The notes beneath the pieces were generated by a model. That model did not search any database, had not been told where the DNA came from, and saw only the letters and a list, made by a program, of their open reading frames with translations. DNA of 64,000 nt from contig QVRM01005467.1 of the NCBI GenBank assembly GCA_003439945.1, positions 335,001 through 399,000 on the forward strand, written 5' to 3'. This stretch comes from Dermanyssus gallinae. Its lineage: Eukaryota > Arthropoda > Arachnida > Mesostigmata > Dermanyssidae. Positions within the stretch are counted from its first letter, which is position 1, and every line of letters begins with the position of its first letter. Position numbers and translations under genes: made by a program. Positions 45,598-53,953 of the stretch are shown piece by piece.

Positions 45598-48226
45598 AGG
45601 CTGAAGTCCGGTGTCAGCAATCTATAGCAAAAACTCGGACGACATGTCTTAAAGACATTTACACTTTTGCAAAGTGAAAAGCAAATGTTGCTGCGATTTC
45701 TGACTCATGTAGAATTTCTTTATCATGTCGCTTCCACATCCTAATATGGTTCGCCTGTGCCTCTTCAGGCAACATTTAATTATATCTACATCTCGTTTGT
45801 GAGAATTAACTTCTATATTTCTGATATATTTATTATTTGTTTAGATGGAAATACTCTATTGCTAGTTTATCACACGCTGTACGCGATTATTCCATCATTT
45901 GTTTGTTCACCATGAGTGATGGTGGTGGCATTGACTCACAGGATCTTGTGCACTCAGTTCGACTAGCATCGAACTGAGCGCATGGATGAGCGTTAGGATG
46001 TTCCTCTCGATATAGAGGAGTTCACGTCTCGGCCATGAGCCATTGGTGGGAGGTGGTGGCTGCTAAAAATTCTTCTCTGATAAGACCCAGTATGGCTCAG
46101 TATGGCTTTCGCCCATTTTGACGGAGACGTAGACCGAAAAGCTATCTAATAAGTCGTTCGTTTCTAAGATCCCACAGGATTTACGCGGCATCTATTTATA
46201 ACGCCTTAGCCATGCCTGATCCAAGCAGGCATCGTAAATCTGACACCGAGTCTGACATCGCTACGTCTGCGACATTCAAATGGATGGGCATAAAAGGGAG
46301 GACAACGCGCTCTGGACTTTACCGCTCCTATTCAAGAGGTCAACCATAATACAATTTACCAATGATAGTTGTCAGTAAATTCTATGCGCTATATAAAACC
46401 TGTCGGAAGATATATGCGCGCATTTAATGTCCGTCCAATTAATAGGGCGGGATATAAATGACAAGATCGATTAAGGCGGACACTCATGTTTTTTTTTTAA
46501 ATCTTACCAGGACACGTTAATTAAGGGGACACGAGTATTTACGGTTAAATATTATCTTCTATTTTCTCATTAGGTGCCTAAGAGTTTAACGAAATACGCG
46601 GGCAAATAATGGCTCACTGAAAGCAACGCAGACGGAAAAATGAGAAAAATGAAAATTATTCTCTGTCAACAGCAAAAATATATGCGTCGATACAGATTTA
46701 AAATAATGTGCATTTCGAGCCAGCTCCATGCTAGGTTTTTTTCTGTATGTATGCGTAGCTAAATAGCACTTCAGATCGTCCAATGTAACATTTAGCCGGG
46801 AATAAGATATGTATGAAGTTTAAAGTAAATAATAAGACGTTTTTCTGTAGTAAAATACTAATAATACGTTTTTTTTTTCTGTAGGGAATATTTAGCTTAA
46901 CATTGTAGGCATTTCGAGTACTTTGTAAGTAAAACAACCATGCGAATCTGGATATTGGCGCAATGACCCAATCCGTACGACACGGGAAGCACGGGGAATG
47001 CGGGCACGTGGTTTTCCGATGAGCTGCCCTTTCACTGCGTGCATTCTTTTTTTTAGTTGGTTGATTCACAAGCCAGATCGTTTAAAGGTTAACAAGCCGG
47101 GTGAGGTACAGTTTAGATTACAGCAGAGTTACAAGGCTAGAAGGCTTCAAACAAAGGGTCGACCTTGGCTTCGAATTGGCGGTTTTCCAAATGTTCGTTT
47201 GGAAGCGGCACGTAAGAACGCTGCACTAGTAGTAGTAGAATGGCCGAGCCTGCTTTACATGCCCACACATCGTTGTACAGATATAGTCGATCGAAAAGAT
47301 CGAATTGCAGACTGTATATCTGTATCACAGTCACGAGGACCGCTATGGCAGCTTCTAACTCCTGCTCGTCAGTTCTGCGACTATCACCACCACCGCCGCA
47401 ATCAACTGCTACGAGCTGCTACGACCCGCTACGACCCGGCCCATCTGTGTTGTGTCATTGACTGTTACTCACCAAGCGTGTTGCTCGAGTAGTCGGAGTA
47501 TTTACGCTTATCCGGGCCGCCGGCAATGCCGTGAAAGCACAGTTTACGGTTCAGGTAGAGGTAGTAGAGAACGACGAGTGAGGCGAGCAACATGGCGCAG
47601 CTGACCAGCGTCAGTCCAAGCGCAGGCGGCAGTGGAAGCCAGACGGCGAGCGCCGACGCGGGCGGCGCAGACGTGGGCGGCGCCGAAGTCGCCGCCAACG
47701 GCGACGCCTGGCCTGCGATGTTCGCCGCCGATGGTCGCGGCCGGACGCCAACTGTACCTGCGAATTCAGGCAAAGGGGAGCGCGGCGGCCACGGCTGTTG
47801 TAGAAGGCTGAGCGAGCCTGCGACAGGCGACAAACGCGCCGCCGCCGCCGCGGATGACTTCGGCTTTAACTTCGACTTCGACGTAGGCCAAATCGTCGTC
47901 GTCGTTGTTGTTCTTTTTGTTGCTGCCGCTGATTCTACTGCTGCCGTTGTTGCTGCCGATGTTGCTGCAGCCGATGTTGTTGCTGCGGCCGATGCTATCG
48001 TTGTCGTCGTCGGTGTCAAGCGCGACAGTGATGGCAGTATTTTGTCAGTTGCCGTGCGGCGATTCGATGCAATCAGCTGTCCTGCCACCTCTACCGGGCT
48101 GACAGCCTGGTTGTGGCTGCGGCCTATGGCAATGGTGGCGGCGGTGGTGGTGGTGGTGGTGGTGGTGGTGGCGGCGGCGGCAGCGGCTCCCGCTCGCAGC
48201 TGACCTGGTCCCGGGCCGACGGCCAT
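31744..48226 (-). CDS. SYT14: Synaptotagmin-14/16-like protein, 6 coding exons (whole gene span)
   Basis: Joining 48226-47473, 36947-36457, 35496-35241, 34723-34598, 33990-33557 and 31965-31744 on the minus strand gives 2283 nt: 760 codons plus TAG, all phases agreeing, all introns GT-AG. Layout: low-complexity Ala/Thr/Pro-rich N-terminus (1-200), one membrane segment (about 201-225) followed by the LNRKLCF juxtamembrane motif, an acidic linker (252-415), C2A (about 425-566), a Ser-rich spacer and C2B (about 614-755). The spacer and C2B match human SYT14 closely (SxMKSQDSST, ELLIGLAYNGTTGRLSVEII, TFVFQVALFQL, MKRK, WF-like turn). SYT14/16 are Ca2+-independent trafficking adaptors, and here too the loop aspartates are mostly missing. 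Human SYT14 is shorter (about 555 residues), mainly because its N-terminus is short. SYT14 versus SYT16 cannot be separated by eye. Confidence 0.93.
32463..32540 (-). repeat. Copy of the MITE-like family interior
   Basis: ggaacgctctgataactac...gcttgtaatgggctaagatga is the reverse complement of 16131-16199 with a few changes. Located in the SYT14 intron between exons 6 and 5. Confidence 0.7.
32605..32754 (-). repeat. tRNA-derived SINE, family B, copy in SYT14 intron
   Basis: On the minus strand: ggcggctcaggcaccgc, gcaagttcgagccccggctttg and a tail ending gtggttgtcattgttctgctgc. Clearly the same family as 14288-14440; lies between SYT14 exons 5 and 6. Confidence 0.72.
33557..33990 (-). CDS. 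SYT14: SYT14-like exon 5: end of C2A, Ser-rich spacer, first half of C2B (residues 543-687)
   Basis: Acceptor ccgtag; donor gtacga after AAG, phase 0. It encodes EALISLRCARLREPLQIALES (end of C2A), the spacer SDCSMKSQDSSTGSLNSLQS and the C2B start PELLIGLAYNGTTGRLSVE, ending KTSVRKGQADPVYK. The C2B loop 1 keeps only one aspartate (D655, SPDTFVKL). Residues 641-652 are a small insertion relative to human. Confidence 0.95.
34511..34548 (+). repeat. Solo end of the 16-kb MITE-like family
   Basis: gggtgatatgtgtacacac, then acttatcaagcaaataaac, resembles 16238-16273. It lies in the SYT14 intron between exons 5 and 4. Confidence 0.55.
34598..34723 (-). CDS. SYT14: SYT14-like exon 4: middle of C2A (residues 501-542 plus one base)
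   Basis: A short 126-nt exon, absent from simple ORF lists, found by matching C2A. It encodes NCTFNEDLVFSRI, then LRFRIHAAHERLTRRQRLL, the counterparts of CPVFTETFKFNHV and VRFRLYGVHRMKKEKIV in human SYT14. Acceptor ctctttcag, donor gtaagt, phase 1 on both sides, so it joins exons 3 and 5 exactly. Confidence 0.88.
34768..34824. repeat. Perfect hairpin, 27-bp arms and 3-nt loop, SYT14 intron between exons 3 and 4
   Basis: Arm 34768-34794 (starting atattttgctaccatttc) is the exact reverse complement of 34798-34824. It sits 45 nt on the upstream side (in SYT14 sense) of exon 4. Confidence 0.95.
35241..35496 (-). CDS. SYT14: SYT14-like exon 3: first part of C2A (residues 416-500 plus one base)
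   Basis: Acceptor aatttgcag, phase 0; donor gtacga, phase 1. The segment SGGVIKVLISHDALARRLVVNLIQLKRVP is a typical first C2 beta hairpin, followed by YRVKVTALSARHAGRFKQGKASKVKQ. Positions that normally bind Ca2+ in loop 1 are not acidic. An alternative acceptor upstream (ttattaccag) would add residues in the same frame; the cag at 35497-35499 was chosen because its phase fits exon 2 and it is the nearer strong site. Confidence 0.85.
36457..36947 (-). CDS. SYT14: SYT14-like exon 2: acidic cytosolic linker (residues 252-415)
   Basis: Acceptor ccctttcag, phase 1 in; donor gtacta, phase 0 out. It encodes DDTFYYEDISASSDSDEHL, a Gln-rich run, and then an Asp run (NEDDDDDVDNDNN) before ITSVNE. Low similarity is expected here because SYT14 linkers diverge fast. 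Support comes from exact phase agreement on both sides, an open frame of 491 nt and two good splice sites. Confidence 0.85.
37120..37172. repeat. (TA)n microsatellite in SYT14 intron 1
   Basis: About 25 TA dinucleotides. A short (CA)n lies nearby at about 36987-37000. Confidence 0.95.
37500..38900 (+). mobile_element. Degraded LINE remnant, antisense to SYT14 intron 1
   Basis: Plus-strand fragments in order: AIKNSKIGQ...NSLCEKVQKIFGPSLGARW (endonuclease-RT linker, cf. ...W..FC..V....WG), CPPGVRTRANHVKG (RT motif B remnant, cf. GCPQGS), MVKYLGVKAL (thumb, cf. YLGV) and CCICNSEEADDD (C-terminal C..C). Many stops and frameshifts. It is a different LINE lineage from 39240-42120. Confidence 0.7.
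39240..42120 (-). mobile_element. APE-type LINE with endonuclease, RT and zinc knuckle, in SYT14 intron 1
   Basis: On the minus strand: frame 42028-41093 is an endonuclease/exonuclease/phosphatase-fold domain (LLTKTFV, LVGGDLNCRID, STIDLLFYN, late H in the ARKHLPV segment). RT follows in pieces 41030-40677 (GLPKKKSTGSDGVYYEHS), 40606-40400 (PEQFGFRKGRGTQDAI) and 40460-39600 (VVFIDCVKAF, GTPQGDPLSCLAFSVL, VMYADDIVV, FVNSFPYLGL). Then 39598-39323 encodes EFYQASDQCRCRFCSQICAKYHVAS. At least three frameshifts make it inactive. It lies in the same orientation as SYT14. The clade was not determined. Confidence 0.92.
43016..43198 (-). repeat. tRNA-derived SINE, family A, best preserved copy
   Basis: Read on the minus strand: cccggtggcgtggtgg (box A), gcgggttcgaacccc (box B, perfect consensus), then cacatttgtatttat and a tail ending ggctgagggtcagcc. 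It shares the full arrangement with 10885-11054 and the head with 58135-58280. Confidence 0.82.
43300..43560 (+). mobile_element. Possible mariner/Tc1 remnant
   Basis: Reads DMLSQHDKAPTHSDTTARAH near 43455-43515, resembling the second catalytic region (HDNA..H). Nothing else is clear. Confidence 0.35.
45547..45595. repeat. (TA)n microsatellite
   Basis: About 24 TA dinucleotides in SYT14 intron 1. Confidence 0.95.
47473..48226 (-). CDS. SYT14: SYT14-like exon 1: N-terminus and transmembrane segment (residues 1-251 plus one base)
   Basis: The ATG at 48226 follows an in-frame TAG about 30 nt upstream, so the start is well bounded if this is the first coding exon. Residues 1-200 are Ala/Thr/Ser/Pro-rich with poly-Thr and poly-Ala runs. 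Residues 201-225 form one hydrophobic helix (LVSCAMLLASLVVLYYLYL), followed by NRKLCF and KRKYSDYSSNTL, as in SYT14/16. Donor gtgagt, phase 1. No signal peptide is evident; synaptotagmins are type III signal-anchor proteins with a cytosolic C-terminus. Confidence 0.88.
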
Positions 48227-48660
48227 CACTATGGTGGACGACCAGAGAGACGACGGCTACAAAACAGGCCCAGAGCGACAACGGCCGCGTTGCAATGCCT
48301 GCGTCGGCCAAGTGCGGGCGCGCCGACGTCTCAGGTGCGCCCGTGAGGGTCGCAGTCGGTCAGCTGGCATCGGTTGCGTCCGACGCACGCTTCACGTGAG
48401 GCTTGGCATCGACTCACGCAGCAAACGACCCATCATTATTAGCAGCATCGTCTTTGGCTGTCGTCGTCATGCATCGAATAGCTGGCCAGCAAGCTGCACC
48501 ACTGCGCCACCACACAAATAGAGAGGAGAGTTGAACGGAGACGGCCACGGCCGGGGGTGGAGAGGGGGGGGGGGCACTGCGTAGTCGTCTGCGAACGAGT
48601 CCGTCGGTTCGGAGCGAAAGAGCTCACTCCCCACAGGGTGTTTGGTTGTTCCTACCTTCC
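48227..48660 (-). promoter_or_regulatory. Probable SYT14 5' UTR / promoter region
   Basis: GC-rich, CpG-rich stretch directly upstream of the SYT14 ATG, unlike the AT-rich surroundings, with a G-run near 48560-48572. No TATA box or initiator can be assigned with confidence; the transcription start is unknown. Confidence 0.4.
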
Positions 48661-50380
48661 CTCATTCGTGACCGCCCTCCCCCCCCCCGCCCCCCCTGCT
48701 TCCAAACTTACCGCCACCGGGGAACTGTAGGGGCTGCAACCCCACAGTTCCTCTCCCGTGTTGATGCCCTCTCGGATGGTTGCTTTAATGGCTGGACAGG
48801 GGAAGGGGGGGGGCGCGGGCAACCGAGGTTTGCTTTGCCGTCTCACTCTCTTCCTCTTGCTTTCGCCATTATGACGGCAATCCTTATACCGCTTATACCT
48901 CTCGCTGGACCGGAGCGTCTCCGGCGCGCCTTCGACAGAATGAAAAGCCGCTGGCCTGCTGGGCTGGTTCTTTCACACTGGCCCTTAGCTCAAAGAAAGC
49001 GCCATTCCTTTGAGAGCCTCTTTTCAGTGTACGATTTTGCTTGCCCCGCGCCTCCCCCTACGCAACCCGAGCCAGGCAAACCCGATTCCAAAAGCATATG
49101 AGCTCAAATCGCCAATCAGCGAGGTTCTTAGTCGGACCCCGTCTGTGACACACTTCCCGACATAAACCGACACCTGTACCCGGTAATTGCGCGGAACTTG
49201 GCGTACGGCGACGTCACTACCAGGCCCAATGAGCAGACCAGACAAAACAGGACAATCTAATGCCCCACGTGTCAAATGGCTTTGATTGTTTCAGAGTTGA
49301 TCGAGACCAAGCGTGACAGCAGCCGCTGCTGCTGCCATGGCAAACCAAAGCGAGACGTGGGCACGGATAACCTTGATTCTCAGCTCTCGGTTGTCTCAGC
49401 CCTGTTGAAAAGTAAGTTTGCCAGGTGGATGCCAGGCGAGAAAATGAATAGCATGGCGCTGGTCGTGCATTGAGCCTGTCCCGTCGTTGCTGCTAATACC
49501 GCGTTTGTTCTTCACCATTGTTTTACGGATGTCATTTCTACACTGCACTAAGGAGCAGCCACAGCAGCAGCAGCAAAATGCTAGTATCTGTAGACTTGCA
49601 TTGTTCAGTCCCAGACGTTCAGAATAATTGCGCGCCTTTATTTTGAGATTCTGCCTCGGCCCGCATCAAATCGCCCTGACAGCTAGGCCAAGGGAAGAAA
49701 AGGACGCCCAGGTGACGAAAAAGCCTGGACAGCGGAAAACGTTGTGACAATATAACCAAGCCGATTTCGGGCAGAGGTTATATAGGTAACCTGCTGATGC
49801 AAAATTTGGTATACATACCGAACATGTAGGCTGGAACGAGCGTACATATACATATAATGTGATAACATATATTTAAGAACTGCTGTTTTATGAGTAGAAG
49901 CGTAATCTAACCAGAGGAACACAGACTACGAGCTCAATTTTCCAGAAATCTAAATGCGAGAGATTCGCGGTGCCGCAACGAGTTTAACGGTAGCTCGTTT
50001 TGCCTGTCCTCTTGGCAGAGTTTGAGACAGCTTAGTAAAGTTGGCTAAGCGTAACAGGACGTATATACGTTTTGCTGCGCGGAAGAGAAAATCTGTGAGG
50101 CCCGGAAAGCCGTTCAGTCATGGCGGAGCAATTTGCACTATTCTGGCTATTTTGGGCAACGTAAAGCGTCTGCATATTTATTTTTACTTTTTTTGCGTAT
50201 TTTTGTTTCAACCCAAATCTTAAAAGCAATGGTGCTTTTAGAGTGCAGACGAGGGTGAATCGGTAAGTTCTAGTATTTTGAATTTTACCGTCTGACCATC
50301 AATGTCTTCTGTTTTTTTTAATAAACAAATTAGAAGCGCTACTCATCATCTACACACAGGCCCTATTTGCCAATCGGTAG
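48661..50380. other. Gene-free flank upstream of SYT14
   Basis: C- and G-runs (48678-48696, 48805), a short stem at about 48718-48750 (ggaactgt...acagttcc). The plus-strand frame 48646-49101 is Pro/Arg-rich and lacks any family signature. Confidence 0.5.
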
Positions 50381-50389
50381 AGGCTCTTA

Positions 50390-51250
50390 TTGTTTGAGTT
50401 TGGTTTAATGACACGAAGAATTCGAAGTTCGGCGATTTTTAATGCGCCGAAATTTGAGGAGCAACGGATTAGACGTCAAGAACAGAAGAACACGTTGAAA
50501 AAGATCGTACTCAGCAATCACCAGATAGCTATCAGGGAGATAGGTATAGAATTAGAGATATCTTATAGATCAGTTGTAACAGTTTTGACCGATATTTTGT
50601 GCCTCAGACGACTGGCAGCGAAGTTCGTTTCAAAACGTTGAGTTTTCAGCAGATGAGCGCCCGTCGAAAAATGCCCGAATTAAGCCTTTAGGGTAGCAGA
50701 AATCTCTGAATTGCTTCGGAGAGTAATTACAGGAGAGAAAACACGAGCTTATAGTTACGACGTCGAGACCAAAGCCCAATTCTCCTAATGGTGCTTCCAA
50801 TGAGAGAGTCTATCTAAGAACTTTGTACAGAGCATTAATAACATTAAGGCCGTTTTGACTGTTTTCCGACTGCAAGGGAATCATTTTCCATATGTTTTTG
50901 CAATCCATGGTCAATAAGGAACTCAGCATCGAACTTTTAAGAATATTGCGAGAGGACGTCCGACGCAAGAGGCCTAATTTCTAGGCAAACAGTCCTTAGA
51001 TCCTCCGTTACGACAATGTACCGGCGCACACATTAGTAATGTCAGATTATTTGATGAAAATTTTGATTTCTGTATTTTCACAGCCTCCCTTCTCGCCGGG
51101 CGTATCTCTGTGCGACTTGTTTTCTATTCCTACGAGTAAACGTTGACCGAACAGGGTTTGGAGACAATAGAGTAGATAAAAGAAATAGCACAGGTGTAAC
51201 TAAGACATAATTCCGAAAGGCGCGTTTAAAATGTTATGGAGAGTGTGAAA
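50390..51250 (+). mobile_element. Degraded mariner remnant
   Basis: The plus frame 50390-50641 looks like the N-terminal helix-turn-helix part (QKNTLKKIVLSNHQIAIREIGIELEISYRSV); then AYSYDVETKAQFS near 50750 (cf. YD.ETK.QSSQW) and LSLCDLFSIPTSKR-like sequence near 51100-51140 (cf. APCDFFLFPKLKR). Stops and frameshifts throughout. Confidence 0.7.
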
Positions 51251-51410
51251 GATGGTGTCATTTGTGCATTGCAACGTGTAGGAGCTAGTTAGAAGAGAGC
51301 AAAAATCTTTGGAGGATTAGGCACATAATACTACATTCCTTTATAAGTCTTTAATTTTTTGGCAGGTCTAAAATGCAGTGTTTTTATTTATACAACTTTG
51401 CTTTGTTCGC

Positions 51411-52160
51411 ACTTTGGAGTGGACAATTGTCTTCGCGCGCATGTGTGGCCACAGGTTCTCTAACCCAGAGTTAGCCCAGTTCAACAATGTTCCTTGAACA
51501 GATGCTGCGTTTCCTCGCTAATGTCGAGCGACAGTCTCGGACGCAAGAATTCGGACGCTCTCGAGTCTATCGTCGAAAGATTAAGGCTTCTACCGACGCG
51601 CTGAATCAGCTTGAGCGTAAGGGGGCCTGCAGCACCCATAGTCTCGAACGTCAACAGACAACATTCGCGCGGATAATCAACGCTGGAGTATTTTCTGCAT
51701 TTGTTAGCCTCAGCCAACCTGGAAGCATGGCCTGCTCGGTCCGCACCTGCATCGGCCATCGAAGGAACTAATGAGTCGATTACAGTTGCGTCCCAAACAA
51801 GCATGCGGCCACGCTGAACTGGCGTCAAAGTCAGACCGTCAAGTTTTTTCCATCACCCCTGAATAGACCCGGGGGTTCTAGAACACACGGAAAGTCGGCA
51901 GATCTTAGTGTGCGACGAGGCGGGCACTGCCTCAGTGTGCAAATGTGCAATTATTGAATAAATTCAATGTTGTATTCCCACTGTCATTTCAAGCAGAGTG
52001 ACGTGCTTGTCGACCTGCACTCAAGTCGCATGATAGGCCAACGCGTCTACAAAATCACGACAACGACATTTGTGGGGCACGACTAGGTCAACACCAAGCC
52101 GCAGCCCTGCGCTTATGCGCGTCGTCTCGTCATCCAAATGAGTCCCAATTCGCGGACAGG
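51411..52160 (-). mobile_element. 3' fragment of a retroelement, copy 1 (minus)
   Basis: Minus frame 51828-51481 reads RGRMLVWDATVIDSLVPSM...KCRKYSSVDY...LLTFETMGAAGPLTLKLIQRVGRSL, the C-terminal extension seen behind many LINE RTs in invertebrates (DGK.LDG.TL.P...GR.LVWDAT, ETLG..G). The family is recalled, not searched. The inner end, near 52160, reads IGTLL-like sequence shared with copy 2. Confidence 0.65.
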
Positions 52161-52586
52161 GTAAAGTGTGTAACTAACCCCAGCCCCTTAACTACTAACA
52201 GCTCAAAGCCTGGCTTTATCCGCACGGAAGGTGCACTACTAAATAAGCTTGCCAGTCGCTTTTCTTGTAAAATGGCTGTCCAACTGCCGTGACTTGAACT
52301 ATCATCGAGAGGCGAATCAAATAACGACGACAGTCCGTCGGTCAGCTTTTAAAGTTCAACGTTATAATTTTTCATTTATAAATACGTATCAAAACGTTTC
52401 GATCCGTCATCGTATGTCGCGCCAGGATCGAAACCACGACTCACAGTGCTAAACTCGCTAGCCTCTATCCTTTACGATGTAAAACCTTTTTTTTGGCTGT
52501 ATAGTAATGCGGTTTCAAAATTACCTATCTAAATACGTTTTCGGGCCGTTAGTACTCAATGAGGTTGAAGCTTGGTTACATGCCTT

Positions 52587-52965
52587 ACCCTGTCCGCGAA
52601 TTGGAACTCTTTTGGGTGACGAGACGACGCGCATAAGTACAGCATTGCGGCTTGATGTTGACCTAGTCGTGCTCTAGCGATGTCGTTGTGGACGCGTTGG
52701 CCCATCATAGATTGTCATGCGCCTTGAGTGCGGGCCAACGAGCACACCGCTCGGCCTTAAATGACACTTTTAGTCGAGAACTGAGATCTGCTGGCTTTCC
52801 GTGTGTACTAGAACCTCGAGGTTTATTTAGGTACGATGGAAAAGACCTGACCGTCTCTGTTTTCGGCATACATTTGTACTGGTCTAACGCTGGCCAAGAT
52901 AACCCGTGACTACACGTTCGCGCGGAGACAATTGTTTACTCCAAAGTGCTAGTATAGCAACTTTT
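52587..52965 (+). mobile_element. 3' fragment of the same retroelement, copy 2 (plus), head-to-head with copy 1
   Basis: Plus strand reads IGTLLGDETTRIS...LRLDVDLVV, then AHHRLSCALSAGQRAHRSALND and VLEPRGLFRYDGKDL, then jumps to the terminal 70 bp (gtctaacgctggccaag...ccaaagtgc). The internal segment corresponding to 51500-51830 is deleted. About 200 bp pairs well with copy 1 on the other strand. Confidence 0.65.
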
Positions 52966-53545
52966 AATTAAAGTAAAATTCTACATATATATATAAATTA
53001 GCACAGGTATATGTAGGTATATGTATGCCATCGGAGAGTGAAGTTTAAGGGGGGAGGTGCGTTTAGTGGGTATGAGTCTCACACAGCTCGAGATGGAAAG
53101 CAATATTTCCTACTCGTAGCGGAGGTGCGTAAGTGCATTTAACCCTCTTCCACAAAAAAGAAACGTATGCGTCTTTGCGACTATAACCAATTTTTTGTCT
53201 TAGTTTAAGGCACCAATTTAACTGAGGTAGTATTGTAAACGATTCATTGAATTTGCAATCATTAATATATAATTTACGTAAATAATAATTTTAGGGGCTA
53301 TATAAACATTGCATGCCCCATATTTCCCAATTTGGTCGATTGGTCTCGGTTTGCGTGCAATGGTTCAGTCGATGACTTTATTTGCTGATTGGTCTTGCAG
53401 CAAACGCGAATACGTCACATAGTGAATCTATTGGCATCACGCATTTGTACAGCTCTACAGTAGGTAGCAATATTCGTCGCCGTTCATTTGCGTAACTGGT
53501 TCCTCAATCTTTCTTTATGTCGCTATTTCTGATCGTAATGTGGTT

Positions 53546-53597
53546 ATCGTTTAATATTCCTCAGATAAACTTACATATCTGAGAAGTATTAAACGAT
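53546..53597. repeat. Foldback with 22-bp arms
   Basis: Arms 53546-53567 and 53576-53597, two mismatches, 8-nt loop. Weaker complementarity extends another 25-30 bp on each side (gctatttctgatcg versus cgatcgaaatagt-like). Confidence 0.8.
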
Positions 53598-53910
53598 GTG
53601 TGATCGAAATAGTGATCAAGAAACGGAAAAGTATACAATCAAACGTGATTCTATAATCAGTAAATGCTGACTATATTGTTATCTTGCTTATTTGCTAATC
53701 TGGTCTAGAAGGTATTTTACGGCGTCTGCTGTTGACATCTTTGCATGAGCCCTACTGTTTAAAAGGTAAATAGGTCATCATAACGTAGGGTCTCAAAAGT
53801 ATTCGCGATGTCAAAGCTTCTTGAGGCTATACATGTAGGGGCAACTGATAGGCTTGGTAAATTCCCCTTTACACTGATATATCGGTTACAATACACCCTC
53901 TCAACGCATC

Positions 53911-53913
<3 letters not shown>

Positions 53914-53951
<38 letters not shown>
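53914..53951. repeat. (TA)n microsatellite
   Basis: About 19 TA dinucleotides. Confidence 0.95.

Positions 53952-53953
<2 letters not shown>

Noticed and set aside
47592..48203. 203-residue plus-strand frame over SYT14 exon 1
   Set aside because: Ala/Val/Asp repeats arise from the antisense of poly-Thr, poly-Ala and GTT/GTC triplets; the minus strand has the membrane helix and matching splice phases.
48646..49101. 151-residue plus-strand frame upstream of SYT14
   Set aside because: Pro/Arg-rich in C-run DNA, no motif, no splice or start context. A divergent transcript is possible but unsupported.
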